Positions 11,340 through 22,978 of a DNA stretch of 64,000 nucleotides are shown in pieces. Below the pieces are notes generated by a model, which worked only from the letters and a program-made list of their open reading frames with translations, had not been told where the DNA came from and searched no databases. Origin of the DNA: Amborella trichopoda. Taxonomy: Eukaryota; Streptophyta; Magnoliopsida; Amborellales; Amborellaceae. A program made the position numbers and the translations under genes. The first letter of the stretch is position 1; each line of letters begins with the position of its first letter. The DNA lies in NCBI RefSeq assembly GCF_000471905.2, contig NW_006494943.1, positions 2,765,616 through 2,829,615 on the forward strand. Reading direction: 5' to 3'.

Positions 11340-12545
11340 GGTCCCTCCCCTTTCCCTCTTTCATCTCCCTTCCGCTCTCTCGACTGAGCCTATGCCGCCG
11401 ACTCTTCCGCTTCTTCTCTTTCTTCTCTCTCTCGGGCACGCACGTCCTCTCGTGTGTGCACCGACCCCCTCCTCTCCCTCTCTCTCCTTGCTCTCACTCT
11501 CTCTTTCTTTCCTCTCTTCTCTTCTCTCTCCTCTTCTCTCTCTTCTCCTCTCTCCCTCTCTCTCCTCCCTCTCCTCACTCTCTCTCTTCATTTCCTCTCC
11601 CTCTCTCCTTCTCTTTTCTTCTCTCTCTTCTTTCTTTTTCTCTTCTCTCCCTCTCTCTAATCCTCTCTCTCCTCTATTTTTTCCTTATTCTCTTTCTCTT
11701 TCCTCTTCTTCCCTCGCTCTTTCTTCCTTTCCTCTCTCTTATCTTCTCTCTCCTTCTCCTTTTGTCTTTTCTTTCTTTCTCTCTTCCCTCCCTCTCTCTC
11801 GTCCTCCCTCTCCGCTATATCTTCCCCGTTCTCTTTCTCTCTCCTCCTCTTTCCCTTGCTCTCCCTTCCTTCCTTTTTCTCTATCTGCCCCACTCTCACT
11901 CATTCTCTCTCGCCCTCTCTCCATCTTCTTCACTCTTTCTCTCTTCCTTTCTCTTTCATTCACCCTCTCTCTTTCTCTGTCCTCGTCACTCTCACTCTCT
12001 TTCTTTCTTCTCTCTCACTTCTCGTCTCTCCTCTTCTCTCTCTCCTCCTATCTTCTTCTTTCTTTATCTCTCTTTTCTCTTTCTCTCTCTTCTCTCCCTC
12101 TCTCCTCTCTCTCTTAATCTCTCTCTTCTTCTCTCTTTCTCTCTTTTTATCGTTCTGTCTCCCTTGCTCTCTCTTTTCCTCACCCTCTCTCCTCTTCTCT
12201 CTTTTTATCTTTCTCTCTCCCTTGCTCTCTCTTTTCCTCTCCCTCTCTCCTCTTTTCTCTCTCATCCTCTCTTCTTTTCTCTTTCTCTCTCTTCTCTCTT
12301 TCTGTCTCTCCTCTCCCTCTCTCTCATCATCTCTCCTCTTGTTCTTCCTTGTTCTCTTTCTCTCTCCTCCTCTTTCTTTCGCTCTCTCTCATCCTTTCTC
12401 TCTCTCTTCCACTCTTTCTCCCTCATTCTCTTTTTCCTCTCTCTCTCTTTCATTCTCTTTTAAAACTCCTCTCCATTTCTCTCTCAATTCTCTACTTCCT
12501 CGACTCTTACTCTCTCTCCTCCATCATTATGTTACCCCTCTTTTA
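11340..12545. repeat. 1.2 kb pyrimidine-rich low-complexity tract
   Basis: The plus strand is almost only C and T, with irregular TCTCTC, CTTTCTC and CCTCTC runs. Long open frames of Ser, Leu, Phe and Pro on this strand, and of Arg, Glu and Lys on the other, come from the composition and are not genes. It starts where Copia-2 similarity stops. Confidence 0.9.
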
Positions 12546-13369
12546 ACTACATGATTCATCATCCCTCTTGGAGTTTTTTGTGTTTTTATATGAGATTGTT
12601 TGTCAAGATGGCGCCGAACAGCTGCCAAATTAATAAATAGTCTCATGTCATCCCTATCTTTTTTATTATTATTATTATTTTATATACCCATCAAATGACC
12701 AGTCAGGGTCTTCTGACGCACTTGTCTGGCCATATTATGCGTGTGTGTTCATAACGCACAGCGTGCGAGTAAGAGAGTTAGAGCCGAACCAGCCTTAGGC
12801 TAGGGGGTTTTCCATCGTGATATAAGAGGGAGCTCGTAAATGCCCGAGCGTGTCACAAACCCACCGTGAGGAAGATCCCACCTCACACCCTATAATTCTC
12901 TCTCATTAGTTAGTACCTACTCGCATGTGCACCTCACACACTGCAGTTCCTGAGAGAGAAATCTCGAGCGGGACCCACACATCCGGGTCCTCACACAGTC
13001 ATCCGACCCGATGAGATGGAGGCCCAACCAGCTCGGATGGTGGTGACTCAATGTGGGATGTAATAAGCCCAGTTGAGGTAATCTCCGACGCTTTCTTTTT
13101 TTTTATTGTCATATTTTATTATATTATCTTTATATTCCCAAACAAAGAATTGTGGATATTTTCTTTGATTAAAAGAAAATTGGTTTAGTGGCATCAAAGT
13201 TTTCAATATCTTGGATTTGTTAGTTTTATTTTCTTTGAAGCAAGAGCTATTGTAATAAGACTACTTGTAAGTGATCTTTGTCGAAAAAAGGAAAAAAAAA
13301 AAAAAGAGATTAAAAGAAGAAAAAAAATAAAAATCCCTAAAAAAGATCACATAGTCTTTCTTTCACCAC
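12546..13369. other. Intergenic; possible LTR edge
   Basis: No gene is supported. Near 12609, ATGGCGCCGAACAGCTGCC resembles the TGGCGCCG primer-binding start used by some plant Ty3/gypsy elements. Around 12700-13070 the sequence is GC-richer than its neighbours and contains a TCAATGTGGGAT motif at 13049-13060. A-rich DNA with an A-run follows at 13280-13330. Confidence 0.3.
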
Positions 13370-13830
13370 ACTCTTATTAAAAGCCTTCTAATTTATTTTA
13401 AAATAAATCAAATCTTATGGGGTAGTGGCCATTCAATTCTAGCCGCCCATGAGTTGAATTCACGATATAAAATTGGTATTATGGCAATGTCACGGTCCAT
13501 AAATTCATAAATTAAGGAGTTGCGTGGTTGAAGGTTTATTATAAGATGTTATAATAAGTATTATAGATGGTGTACATTTATATTTTTGTACCGCATCAAC
13601 CATTTCTCGGATTTTTATACTGACATATTAGTCCGTAATTACTAGGTAATGACAATTACGAACAAGTCAACCCATTGTTATAGGTTAAATTAGTCACTAT
13701 TAACACATTTATGAACTACTTTGCCATAAATTATTCATCAAATTAACCATAGGCATAGACACATTTTTTATGCAACGCAGGAAGAACGTAACAGCTGTGC
13801 GCCTCGATTTTTATACTGAATATTTTGACT
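13370..13830 (+). repeat. Dispersed repeat Z, copy 2
   Basis: This second copy of the repeat at 8403-8818, in the same orientation, is somewhat longer because of small insertions (for example near 13480 and 13645-13670). See copy 1 for the shared blocks. Confidence 0.75.
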
Positions 13831-14383
13831 GGACATGCTGTCACATTCTACGAGAGAACTATATTTACTTATTCTCAATACATCACCTACTTTGCGACAT
13901 TCTACACGTAGTATTTCAACGGTCAACATTAGTACAAACATAGTTCTATAGACTATGACATTTAGCTAGTTACAAAATTGAAAGATGAGCTATCAAAGTA
14001 GTGCCGAGATGCAGAGTAAGTGGGGTAAGACGTTCCGGTAATGACAAGGAATGAAACATTTTATAGCCTTTAAACCACAAGAATCCAGTCTTTCTTATAT
14101 CCAAAAGATCAAGAAAAACCGAATTTTTTCAACTCGGAAATGAGTTTAAGCATTAGTATCACTTTATTGGCCTCGCTCTTGTTATTTCCCTACAAATTGT
14201 CCATCTGTGAAAAATAAACTTGTCCTCTACTTGTATGCTCGTTCTAATTCTAGGGTCATTAATAGGTTAAAAAAAAAAAACCGACAGTTACATTCTACAC
14301 GTCCTAAGATTCCTAAGATGGAATAAGAGACCGTCCAATTTTTTGTCTGCTACGCCTAAGTATTTAGAGCAATTTTAAAAAGT

Positions 14384-14760
14384 TCCTCTCTAAGATATTA
14401 CATATGCAATAAGGACAATCCAGAAAATGGCTTATGAACCTAAAATCAACCTCAGCAATTGTAATCAACTTGCATAAGAAAGAGGGAGAGTCTGCCATAT
14501 TCCTATCCTGCCAATGAACTTCACCACCAGACTCTGGCAATTGTAATGCTTCAGGTTGCCATAAAACAACGGCAATCCCAAGTACATTACCTGCAGTGAA
14601 CCCTCTCCAAACCGCAGTTCTTTCAACATCAAGTGTTTGGCACTCATGGAAGCCCCAAAGAAGAAAATCTTATTTTTTAGTTCCATTCAGTTTCTGCCTA
14701 GTGATCTTACCAAAACTAGAATGCATAGAATTTATCTGTCTAGGTGCTAGTACAGAAGCC
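14384..14760 (-). pseudogene. L1-type LINE reverse transcriptase C-terminal fragment
   Basis: The frame at 14465-14686 reads FFFGASMS, then LRFGEGSLQVMYLGLPLF and WQTLPLSYAS. These are the plant L1 'thumb' motifs (usual G-LPV-YLGVPL and the later W..K-LSYAG). Only about 120 residues survive. The rest of the LINE is missing. Confidence 0.8.
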
Positions 14761-15049
14761 TCACATAAAATTTAAGTTAATTCTTTCGACAATAAAATTT
14801 TATTTTTAAGATAATTATCAGATATCACACTCCTAAAAATTGAAATATTATCTCATCACCTATACCGTCTGATGGCACCATTGGACGATTAGGGCTTGCC
14901 ACTCCAATGCGGATTCACATCAGAAGTTACGTTTGGCCTTTTCGTGTAGACCAGTTGGTGAACGGGGTCCCTTTTTTTTTTTGGTATAATTCGGGAGGTT
15001 TAACATTTAGGTGCCATCTTTGTTTTGATGGGAGAAATCAGACAACTTT

Positions 15050-15285
15050 AAGATTTAGGTGCACATTGTTACTCATTTTTGGACTTTCAAATTTCAAGAT
15101 TTTCAAGTTCTCATAGATATGTTTGATCTGCACCATTTTTAATACTTTAAATTTTATAATTAAGAATAAAAATATAATTTAAAACTATCACAAAATTCCC
15201 CGTACTAAAACCATATTTTTTAACACTATTTAAAGATGAGTCTAATTTTATTGTTTAGAGCCTAGGCTCTATACAAACCACAACC
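15050..15285. mobile_element. Partial copy of MITE family X
   Basis: The right end TTGTTTAGAGCCTAGGCTCT followed by ATACAAACC is the terminal inverted repeat of the 59577 and 60784 copies. The preceding text (CCATATTTTTTAACACTATT) matches their interior. The left end is not clear. Confidence 0.65.
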
Positions 15286-15669
15286 TAAGTAAAATGGTTA
15301 ATATTTCAACTCAATCCTAAGAGAAAGAGAACATATATCCCAAGAGAAAGACGACATATAGGATGTCTCTTTTCTCACTCTTATATTCACTTGACCGTGA
15401 AAAACCCTCGACATTCTGTCCAAGGTTTGCGGTTAAAAGCTTTATTTTTTTCTTCTTATTGGATATTTTTAATGGGAAATTACAAATAACTCTCAAGACC
15501 ACACTTTCTATGGTATTTATCCCCAACTTAATGTTTTTTCTCACATTTTACCCCAAAACAAACTTTTTGTACAAATAACCTCAAGAAAAAAAGTTCCTTT
15601 TTTAGGCAAAAATACCTTTTTAGTACACAAAAATCATTTTGGCCAGATTTGATATTGGCTTTTGGACAC

Positions 15670-15930
15670 CAGTAGCATATTGCCGGAGTACACCATCGCA
15701 TTGTCAGACCTCTCTTTACATAAACTTTTACCGGAGTACACCATCGCATTGTCGGACCCCTCTTTACAAAAAATTAGGTGCCGGACCGCCCTGAAGACAA
15801 TGACAGGACTAAAATAGAGTATTGTCGGACCGCCCTTTACATGTGCCAGAGCATTGGAATCCCCTAACATCTATTGCCCAGCCGAACCGCCATTTGCAAC
15901 TGTCGGAACACAAACATCTACTACCGAACC
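15670..15930 (+). repeat. Degenerate tandem repeat, about 55 bp unit
   Basis: GGAGTACACCATCGCATTGT followed by CRGACCYCTCTTTACA occurs at about 15676 and again at about 15733. Weaker relatives (GTCGGACCGCCCTTTACA and CCGAACCACCCTTTGCAACT) continue to about 15930. Confidence 0.7.
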
Positions 15931-17584
15931 ACCCTTTGCAACTGCCAGATCGCCTTACGAGTGTTCTATTGGAGACGGTGCCGGAGCCCTATTTTGGTGG
16001 GATAGATGAGAGAGAGATATGGATAAGATAAAAGTAAGGGAGGATAGTTTAAATATTGTTTTGGTTAGGGTATTTGCATAAAAATTGTAATTTAAGAAAA
16101 AAAAAAAAAAAGTGAGAAAAAAAGTTAAGTTGGCTCTAAATTGCATAAAAAGTGTCTCTTGGAGGGTTTTTTTTTAAAAAAAAAAATTCCTTGTTCTTAA
16201 GCAATTAAGTTGAACCTACGGCAGACTTCCTATAAGAGTATCCCAACTCTTCTCATCCGTATATGCCTCATGCGTGATCTGAGAGACCACCTGTACATCG
16301 ATTAAGTGGAGCCACTCGAGCTCTAAAAAGTCCTTCCACTGTGAGATTACAAATATGCAAGGCAGCGAGCAATCAGACACGCAATTGGTGATTGATGTAG
16401 TTAATGGGAATGTCAGATTGGACCCAGAGGAGGGGGAGGTAGAGGAATGAAAAAATCGTTGCCTTTACAAAATCCCGTCCTTCCTCCAAGAGATCCATAA
16501 AGGGGCCTTCAGTCCCAGGCTGGTTTCGCTGGGCCCATTCGACCATGGCAGCCCTCACCTGCAACTCATGGAGCGCCACAAGCGTCGTGCGCTCCGCAAA
16601 TTCCTTTAATGCTCGGGACACCCGGTCGGTGTCTACCTCGAGGCCCTCCGAGCTGTGGAGCAGAAGCTCAGGGCCTGCTATGAGTGGCCTGATGAGCTGC
16701 CAGGAATGGAGAGCCCCAAGTTCCTTAACATGATGCTGCTCGACGGCTGCTTCTTGCTTGAACTCCACCGCACCACCATGGATGAGGACACATCAGGCTA
16801 TGCAGACGATGACCCGGTCTTCGGCCCCAAAAGGGCGGACTTCACGGACAACATTGGTTACGACTTGGCGCCGTTGGAAAACCAAATCCCGTTGCTGGTC
16901 TTACAGACTTTGTTGGACCCCTCGGGGGAACGCTCCTATGCTGCCGCTGAGGCGCAAAAAGGTGGCTCATGAGCTCCACTTCAATGATAAGTACACTTCG
17001 ATGCGGGACCGTAGCGGGATGCATCCGCTGCATATTTGCCAAATGTTGTCGCAATCGCCGTGGGGGAAGTTGCCTGAGGTTGAAGAGGGGCTAAGAAACC
17101 CGGAGCCGTATCACAAGAAGGTACCATCAGCCACGGCGCTACATGACGCCGGGGTGAAGTTCCAAGTGATCCCGAGTGATTCCAACATGGGCATCGGTTT
17201 CGACGGCGGGGTGCTGAAGCTACCATGTCTAGTCATTACCCAAGCCACGGTATAACACACTCACAAGGAGGGCTATTTCACATTATACTCGTTTTTTTTG
17301 TTCAATTTCAAAGGACACGTGATATTAGAATAGCTAGAGAAGGGCTAGAACATTAAATATCTAAATTATGGATTCCTTGATAATCTTTTCAATAAAAGGT
17401 AAATTTTCTAACAATTTTATATTAAAGTTTGTACCCTCTTGAAAAGGGGATAGATTCTTTTTTTTTTTTTTTTCTTTTTGGTTATTGAGAGGATTCATGT
17501 AGGATGTCAGTCTTTCAAACCGTACAGCTGCGAGGAGCAAATTTATTAAAAGATTTTTGGTAACTCTTAATTCTAAATGGTTAT

Positions 17585-17840
17585 TGCCCGTGTTTAAAAA
17601 AGCCGATCCACGTCCAGAATCATTAACACTCCTATCTATGTCGAATCGGAGAATCAGTTTGAAAAATTGGCCGAATCAGCAATTTTTGTCCCAAAATATT
17701 TTCAAAAAACAACTACACTTCTCTAAAAATAGTGTTCTTTTGGTTTCTAAGAGAAATTAGGAGTGGTGTATTATGTACTTTCATTACTTTGTAAAAATAG
17801 GATAATTCTGAGAAGTTATTTTCCTGTCTGGATATTTGTA
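17585..17840 (+). repeat. Dispersed 240 bp repeat, copy 2
   Basis: It matches 7720-7965 in the same orientation (see copy 1). It lies near the start of the DUF247 intron-like interval. Confidence 0.7.
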
Positions 17841-18389
17841 TAATTAGCATTATAATATTACATCAAAATAATTTAAAAATATTAGAAAGCACTTCCATAT
17901 AATTGAAAAATAATTTAATGTATATAAAAATAATTTTACTGACATAAGTTTAATATAATTATATTAATAAACAACAATTTCACATAATTATATTAATTTT
18001 TGTAACTTATTATATATAATTAAAACTTAATTATATGTACTTTATTTTTGTATATTATAAAAAAGAAATAAATAATTTTTTATTATTTATAAAAATTATA
18101 AGTATATTAATTTAAAATTACAATCTAGATTAAATAAAAATTTCAATATAGAAATAACAATTTTAACATAATTATATAAATAATATTTATATTCACTCAA
18201 CATAATAATATTAACATAATTTTAATGTGATCGTATTCACATAATTAAAATTGTATAGTGGAGAGCCAACTATGAAATTAATTATATGAAGTTTCTCAGT
18301 AGAAGGCCAACTCTTTTCATGTATAATCTAATTTTTGTAAATTTATATGGAATTTCGTTTTGTAATTATATGTAATTAAAACTTACCAT

Positions 18390-18720
18390 AATTGCGTGAA
18401 ACAAACTGGTGAACGTTGAGCTAAGCATGTGCAGTGCGGAGGGCACTTATGTGGCACTTCGTATGCATGTATTTGGGAAAATTTGGGGCAAATCATACTC
18501 TTCACAAATAATTGCATGGAACAAACTGATATGCTTTGTGAGAAAATCGTATGCACGGTGCGTAAGTACACAAGATTGTGTATGGAGGGCACTTATGTGA
18601 CACTTATATGCACATGGTTGGGAGAACGTGAGGCAAATCGTACAGTGCACAAGTGTGCACTACTTATCATAATTGCGCGCTACAAACCAGAGCACTTTGT
18701 GCGCGAATCACGTGTGTTGA
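18390..18720 (+). repeat. Diverged tandem repeat, 120-160 bp unit
   Basis: Units begin AATTGCRTGRAACAAACTG at 18390 and 18510, and a partial third begins at 18671. They share GGAGGGCACTTATGTG, ACTTCGTATGCA or ACTTATATGCA, and GGCAAATC. Short open frames here follow the repeat and are not genes. Confidence 0.65.
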
Positions 18721-20261
18721 ACTTCTATTTTTTGTTACTTATAAAAAAATAAATATTATTAATTTAAAAAAGAAAAATGACTTTTATTTTATATATTATT
18801 TCATTTTTGTAGACGATGTAAAAGCAAGAGAGGGATAGAGATGTCAATGGATATGTAAAATCTTTTTTTACACTTCGTTTTTTCTTTAAACAAAAAAAAA
18901 CAATTATTTCATGGAGGCTGAACCACATTGTACAATATACGGGTTTTAAGGTATAAAGCATCCATCTTAATGATGGCTGCAAATAGGTGGTCCATCAAAA
19001 AATAATTTAAACTGATGGTCCAAATATTTTCTTTATAGAACTATTATTTCTAATTTTAAAAATTTAATCATTTTTTCATATTTATAATCTAAATATCTCG
19101 ATGTTAAGAATATAAAGCTCACAAAGATTCGAAAGATTTTCAAAATTTAAGAAATTTTCAAAATTTAAGAATATAAAGGGGCGGCCGCTTCCTTTCACTT
19201 TAGGAACAAGTTGTGCGTCAATTGCATGGTCCATCGATTAGATAGACCAGGTTCTAAGAAGACATCATATACTCTCCCCCTCTTTCTATATATATCATAA
19301 ACACTTGCAAAGCTTGCAAAGTATTTACGGGTAAACATTTCATTGTGTTTGCGTTTGTGACACAATTTGTACTGTACGAAAGATCATCTAGGATCATGCC
19401 AATAAAATATGGGACGAATAATTATAGTTCAATAGGATTTAAAAAAAAAAAAAGAAAAATATTAACTTATGGGATATTTAAAAGTAAAAAATGTTATTAC
19501 TCTATAGGATATTTTTTTAAAATATAATACTTGTTCATGAGATATTTTAAAAGAAAAACATACAACTACATCATGGGGCATGGGGCACATGTAGTCCACA
19601 CATCCACTTTTTAAATTTATTTTCAAGTTGTTTTATCCATTATTCTACCATATGTATGAGTTTATCTATCTATTTTCTAATTTTATTAAAGCATGATTAA
19701 AATTTCACGTTTCTAAACGCTATATTTTTACACAAATTAATTATTATATATATATATATATATGGGTCTATATATTAGATCCAAAACTATTATATATTTA
19801 CTCTTTTTTTCACAATAGATTTAAGTTAGAGAGATCCATTTTATTGAAACGAGCTGCATTTCAAATTTCATTTGACAATAAAATGATTTTAATGGATAAC
19901 AAACACTCAGACATGAGACAGGTTCTCAGTACATGTCCATTTTTAATAAAAATAATAAAAACTATAATGCTATAAAACTTCTTTTTAAAAAACAAACATA
20001 ATCGACTATATTTTAAGAATGTTTGTTATTTTTTGAAATTTTTGTAGCTTCAGATCTTGTTGATCTAGCCGATCTTCCAATCCGAATTGCCAATCCACAA
20101 GACCGTGTTCGTCTGGCCCAGTTTTCGGGATGGGCGATCGAGATCACATATCAATTTTTTTTCAAACCATGATTGCAGGCATTGCAGCAGTTGCAAAGAC
20201 CGAAGTATTAATTCAAATTTGATATAAAATATATTTTAGTCAAATTCAATTCATACAAACA

Positions 20262-20994
20262 AGAGTGAATTACGTATAGACACAACAAAAATTATTAAAA
20301 TACGAAAGGAGTCCAATTTTGGGGTAAAATTACGTAAAAGGTTGGTCAACCTAAGGTTTTTTATTTTTTTCATAATTTCCCCTCAGTCGAAAGATAGCAT
20401 CCTCGTACCGTAATTATTTTTTTATTAATTTTTTTTAATTATTTTTTTGATAGTAGGTTGTGCCCTAATGTTTAGGGCAGTGCTTCGTTGGTCTAATGAT
20501 AGCATCATTGGACCACCTTCTTTGGTGTTTTTCAAAGTGATCCAAGGTTGGCTTTCTCGAACCGGAAATACTTACTCTTTTAAGCATTCAAAGGTGGTCT
20601 GTGCTGCCCATTCTCATACTGTCATCTCTAGTGCTCTTCAAGGTGGTTTGACGTTGGCATCTTCGGACCTTATTCTCTGGTGCTCTTGAGGGCGCCCGAG
20701 GTTATCATCTTTGGCCACATTAGCTCATTTATTTGCTAAGAAATAAGGTGGTCCGAGGATGCCAACCTTAGACTGCCATCTAGACACGCATTGCCCCACA
20801 CTAAAGCCCTGCCCTACTAATAAAAAAAACTAAAAAAATATATTTAAAAAGTGATTTGAGGATGTCATCCTAAGACCGAGAGGCAATTTTAAAAAATAAA
20901 ATAAAAAATACGGATTGACAAACTTTGTGTATACTTTTTATCTAAAATTGACCCATTTTGTATTTTTCTATTTTTGTCCGTACATAAATTACTT
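20262..20994. mobile_element. Non-autonomous DNA transposon with about 200 bp terminal inverted repeats
   Basis: The left arm (TGAATTACGTATAGACACAA... and CCCCTCAGTCGAAAGATAGCAT) pairs with the right arm read in reverse (TAATTTATGTACGGACAAAA... and GCCTCTCGGTCTTAGGATGACAT). The similarity continues about 200 bp inward. The flanks are TACAAACA on the left and TACAAAGA on the right, a likely decayed 8-9 bp target duplication. Long arms and that size suggest a Mutator-like element. No transposase is present. Confidence 0.65.
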
Positions 20995-22266
20995 TACAAA
21001 GATTGAATTTAAATTCATTTAATATCCCATGTTCTCTATCCATTTTATGATTCATATTTTATTCGATATTTCAGAATGCATTTTTTTTCCAAGCTTTAAG
21101 AATTTTTAGACCTCTTGGGCATGCCAGTGCAAACTCACGCGTGCTGATTGGACTCGACCAAGTCTGATGCGAGGCAATATCCAAGTTTCACCTCAAAGCC
21201 GATCTTCTAAACATTGAAAAGAAACTATCAGAGTACTCTAAAGAGAAGGAGAGTGAGAGGAGTCTTGCAAACATTGAAAGAGAAATCAGGATATAGTTGA
21301 TGGAGAGAGAGGAATCGGGCTCGGGTCAAGGCTCAAGTTTCATTACTATGTTACCTCATCAAAAAGAGAGATTAAGATTCTTTAGAAATAACTTTATCAA
21401 TTGTAGACACGCAGATATCTTTAAGGACTGATTTGGGTGACATGTGATATGCAGAGGACTATGTTGTCTTCAGCGACGTATCTCTTAATCCTATTCCCAG
21501 GATCCACACATTCCGACCAGGTTGTCCTGATTTTAAGGAGTCAAAACAATCATAAACTTGGCTTCCTAGGGAAATTTCCGAGTGAACTCACCCGACCTAA
21601 GCCAAAATCGAAAAAGAAAATTGCTGAAAACTAAAAATAATTTTTTTAATTTAGGGTTAAAAATAGGTAAGTTATAAAAAAAAAAAAGGAAAAACTTGGG
21701 TCGATCCTTATATATTTTTAACTTTGTATGGCATTTGGAACAGGAAACCTTTCTATTGAATGTGATGCCGTTCGAGCAATTGCATGTGGACATGGATAAT
21801 CCTATCAGCTCATTTGTAAACTTGATGGATAATCTGATAGACGAAGCCAAAAGACGTCCAACGGCTAGTAGATTCAGGTATAATAGAAAATAGGATGGAA
21901 AGTGATCAGGAGGTGGCTGAGCTCTTCAATCGGGTCACTAAGGGAATGGCCTTTTCTGAGAATTCCCACCTGAAGGGGGTGCGGATGGCTGATCTGCCAT
22001 TGCAAGAAGAGTTAAAACCTGTGGAGGGCTCGCTTCGTCAACACCTACCTTCGCGACTCGTGGGCGGTTATAGCGTTGCTGGCAGCAGTGCTCTTGCTGT
22101 GTCTAACATTGATTCAAACTGTGTATTCGGTGCTCAGTTATATTAAATAGTTTATTGACTGCCATCGCTACTCCTGATGACTCTTGGTAGTTGTTAGGTT
22201 AAAGTAAATCTTAGGCAGTTGGTTTAAAGTGTAAATGAAGATGACAAATGGGGAAAGAATACCTTC

Positions 22267-22586
22267 TATTGGATTATGAGGGAAGAGATGGATCCCTAAA
22301 TTCCCAAGATTAAACGAAGCGTCGTGAGATTGAAAATCTCAGAGGGGAGGATTTTTTTTAACAATGAGAACTCAAAGCTCTCTGTGTATGCCTTTCTATG
22401 GCCATGAAAGGTCTAGTTATAGTGGGATGGAGGAAACCGTTCTCTAACATTCGGCTTTCTGTTTAAATAACGAGACTTTCTCTTTAAGAAGGGCCCTTAT
22501 TTAGTGATAAACATAATATTTATGATAAAAATTAAAGAGAAAAAAATAACATGTATGAGAGCCCATAGCCACCATACATACCAACA
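22267..22586 (-). mobile_element. Solo LTR of the Copia-1 family
   Basis: This 320 bp copy is similar along its length to the LTRs at 1373 and 7305. It includes CTATGGCCATGAAAGG and TAGTTATAG, and ends ACATACCAACA. It is flanked by a perfect 5 bp target duplication CCTTC (22262-22266 and 22587-22591). It is left over from LTR-LTR recombination of a complete element that landed just downstream of the DUF247 pseudogene. Confidence 0.92.
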
Positions 22587-22975
22587 CCTTCGAGAAGATA
22601 TGATTCTTCCTTTTATGAACTTTTGAGCTCTTGAAATTAAACTTTAGAATCGCCGCAAACCATCACATGAGGGAAAGCATGTTTTTGGCTTTCATATGTT
22701 TTATGCCCCTCAAAATCCGAAACGCGTTACAATTCTAATGGGATATAAACCATATCAATTACTATAGTTGTTTCTTATTTTATCCCATGCCTATAAAATA
22801 AGTAAAATCTAATACTCTTTTTGTATGTAGCCAATCCTTTTAGTAAAAGGCAATTGATGCATATCAGTTGAAGTTATTTTCGAAACTTCTACTAGACGGT
22901 AAAGTTGTTTAAATCAGGGAAAATTATGGATACCTTTTAAATGAATTTTGTAGATATTATAACCCCTCAATATTT
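22587..22975. other. Intergenic, no feature seen
   Basis: This AT-rich sequence lies between the solo LTR and the next transposon. I find no coding signature and no clear repeat. Confidence 0.5.
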
Positions 22976-22978
22976 TTA

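Larger units (their letters stand above)
17250..21743 (+). other. 4.5 kb intron-like interval within the DUF247 pseudogene
   Basis: It begins GTATAAC directly after codon ACG and ends in TTTGGAACAG directly before GAA ACC. The two coding blocks rejoin in phase 0 to give ...ITQAT/ETFLL..., which is the normal DUF247 order. It contains dispersed repeat copy 2 (17585-17840), AT-rich DNA (17850-18380), a diverged tandem repeat (18390-18720), a decayed MITE-like piece (about 19010-19190), an (AT)n run at 19745-19762 and the long-TIR element at 20262-20994. It could be a real intron or an insertion with GT-AG ends by chance. Confidence 0.7.
16355..22150 (+). pseudogene. DUF247 membrane protein pseudogene, two exon blocks
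   Basis: DUF247 proteins are plant membrane-anchored proteins of mostly unknown role; some grass members are linked to self-incompatibility. Exon block 1 (16355-17249) starts at ATG 16355. It shows CLYKIPSFLQEIHKGAF, RLVSLGPFDHG, MMLLDGCFLLEL, the DPVF...IGYDLAPLENQIP core and IPS/VPSATALHDAGVKF. Block 2 (21744-22150) continues with ETFLLNVMPFEQLH, NLMDNLIDEAK, DSGIIENRM, EVAELFNRV and a C-terminal membrane helix ending VYSVLSYIK. Lesions include TGA at 16448, TAA at 16607, a frameshift near 16960 (A-run), another near 21850 (A-run), one near 21990, and TAA at 22013. Exon blocks are GC-richer than their surroundings. It is not translatable as it stands. Confidence 0.88.

Noticed and set aside
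11392..12554. Long plus-strand open frames (up to 335 residues) and minus-strand Arg/Glu-rich frames
   Set aside because: They arise because CT-only DNA contains no stop codons. All frames are open together, residues are almost only Ser, Leu, Phe and Pro, and there is no domain or codon-use signal.
8403..13830. Repeat Z pair as LTRs of Copia-2
   Set aside because: The copies lack TG/CA ends, no primer-binding site or polypurine tract adjoins them, and the 1.2 kb pyrimidine tract plus unrelated DNA lies where gag should be.
16373..16768. 131-residue minus-strand frame
   Set aside because: It is antisense to the DUF247 exon, whose plus-strand reading matches family motifs throughout.
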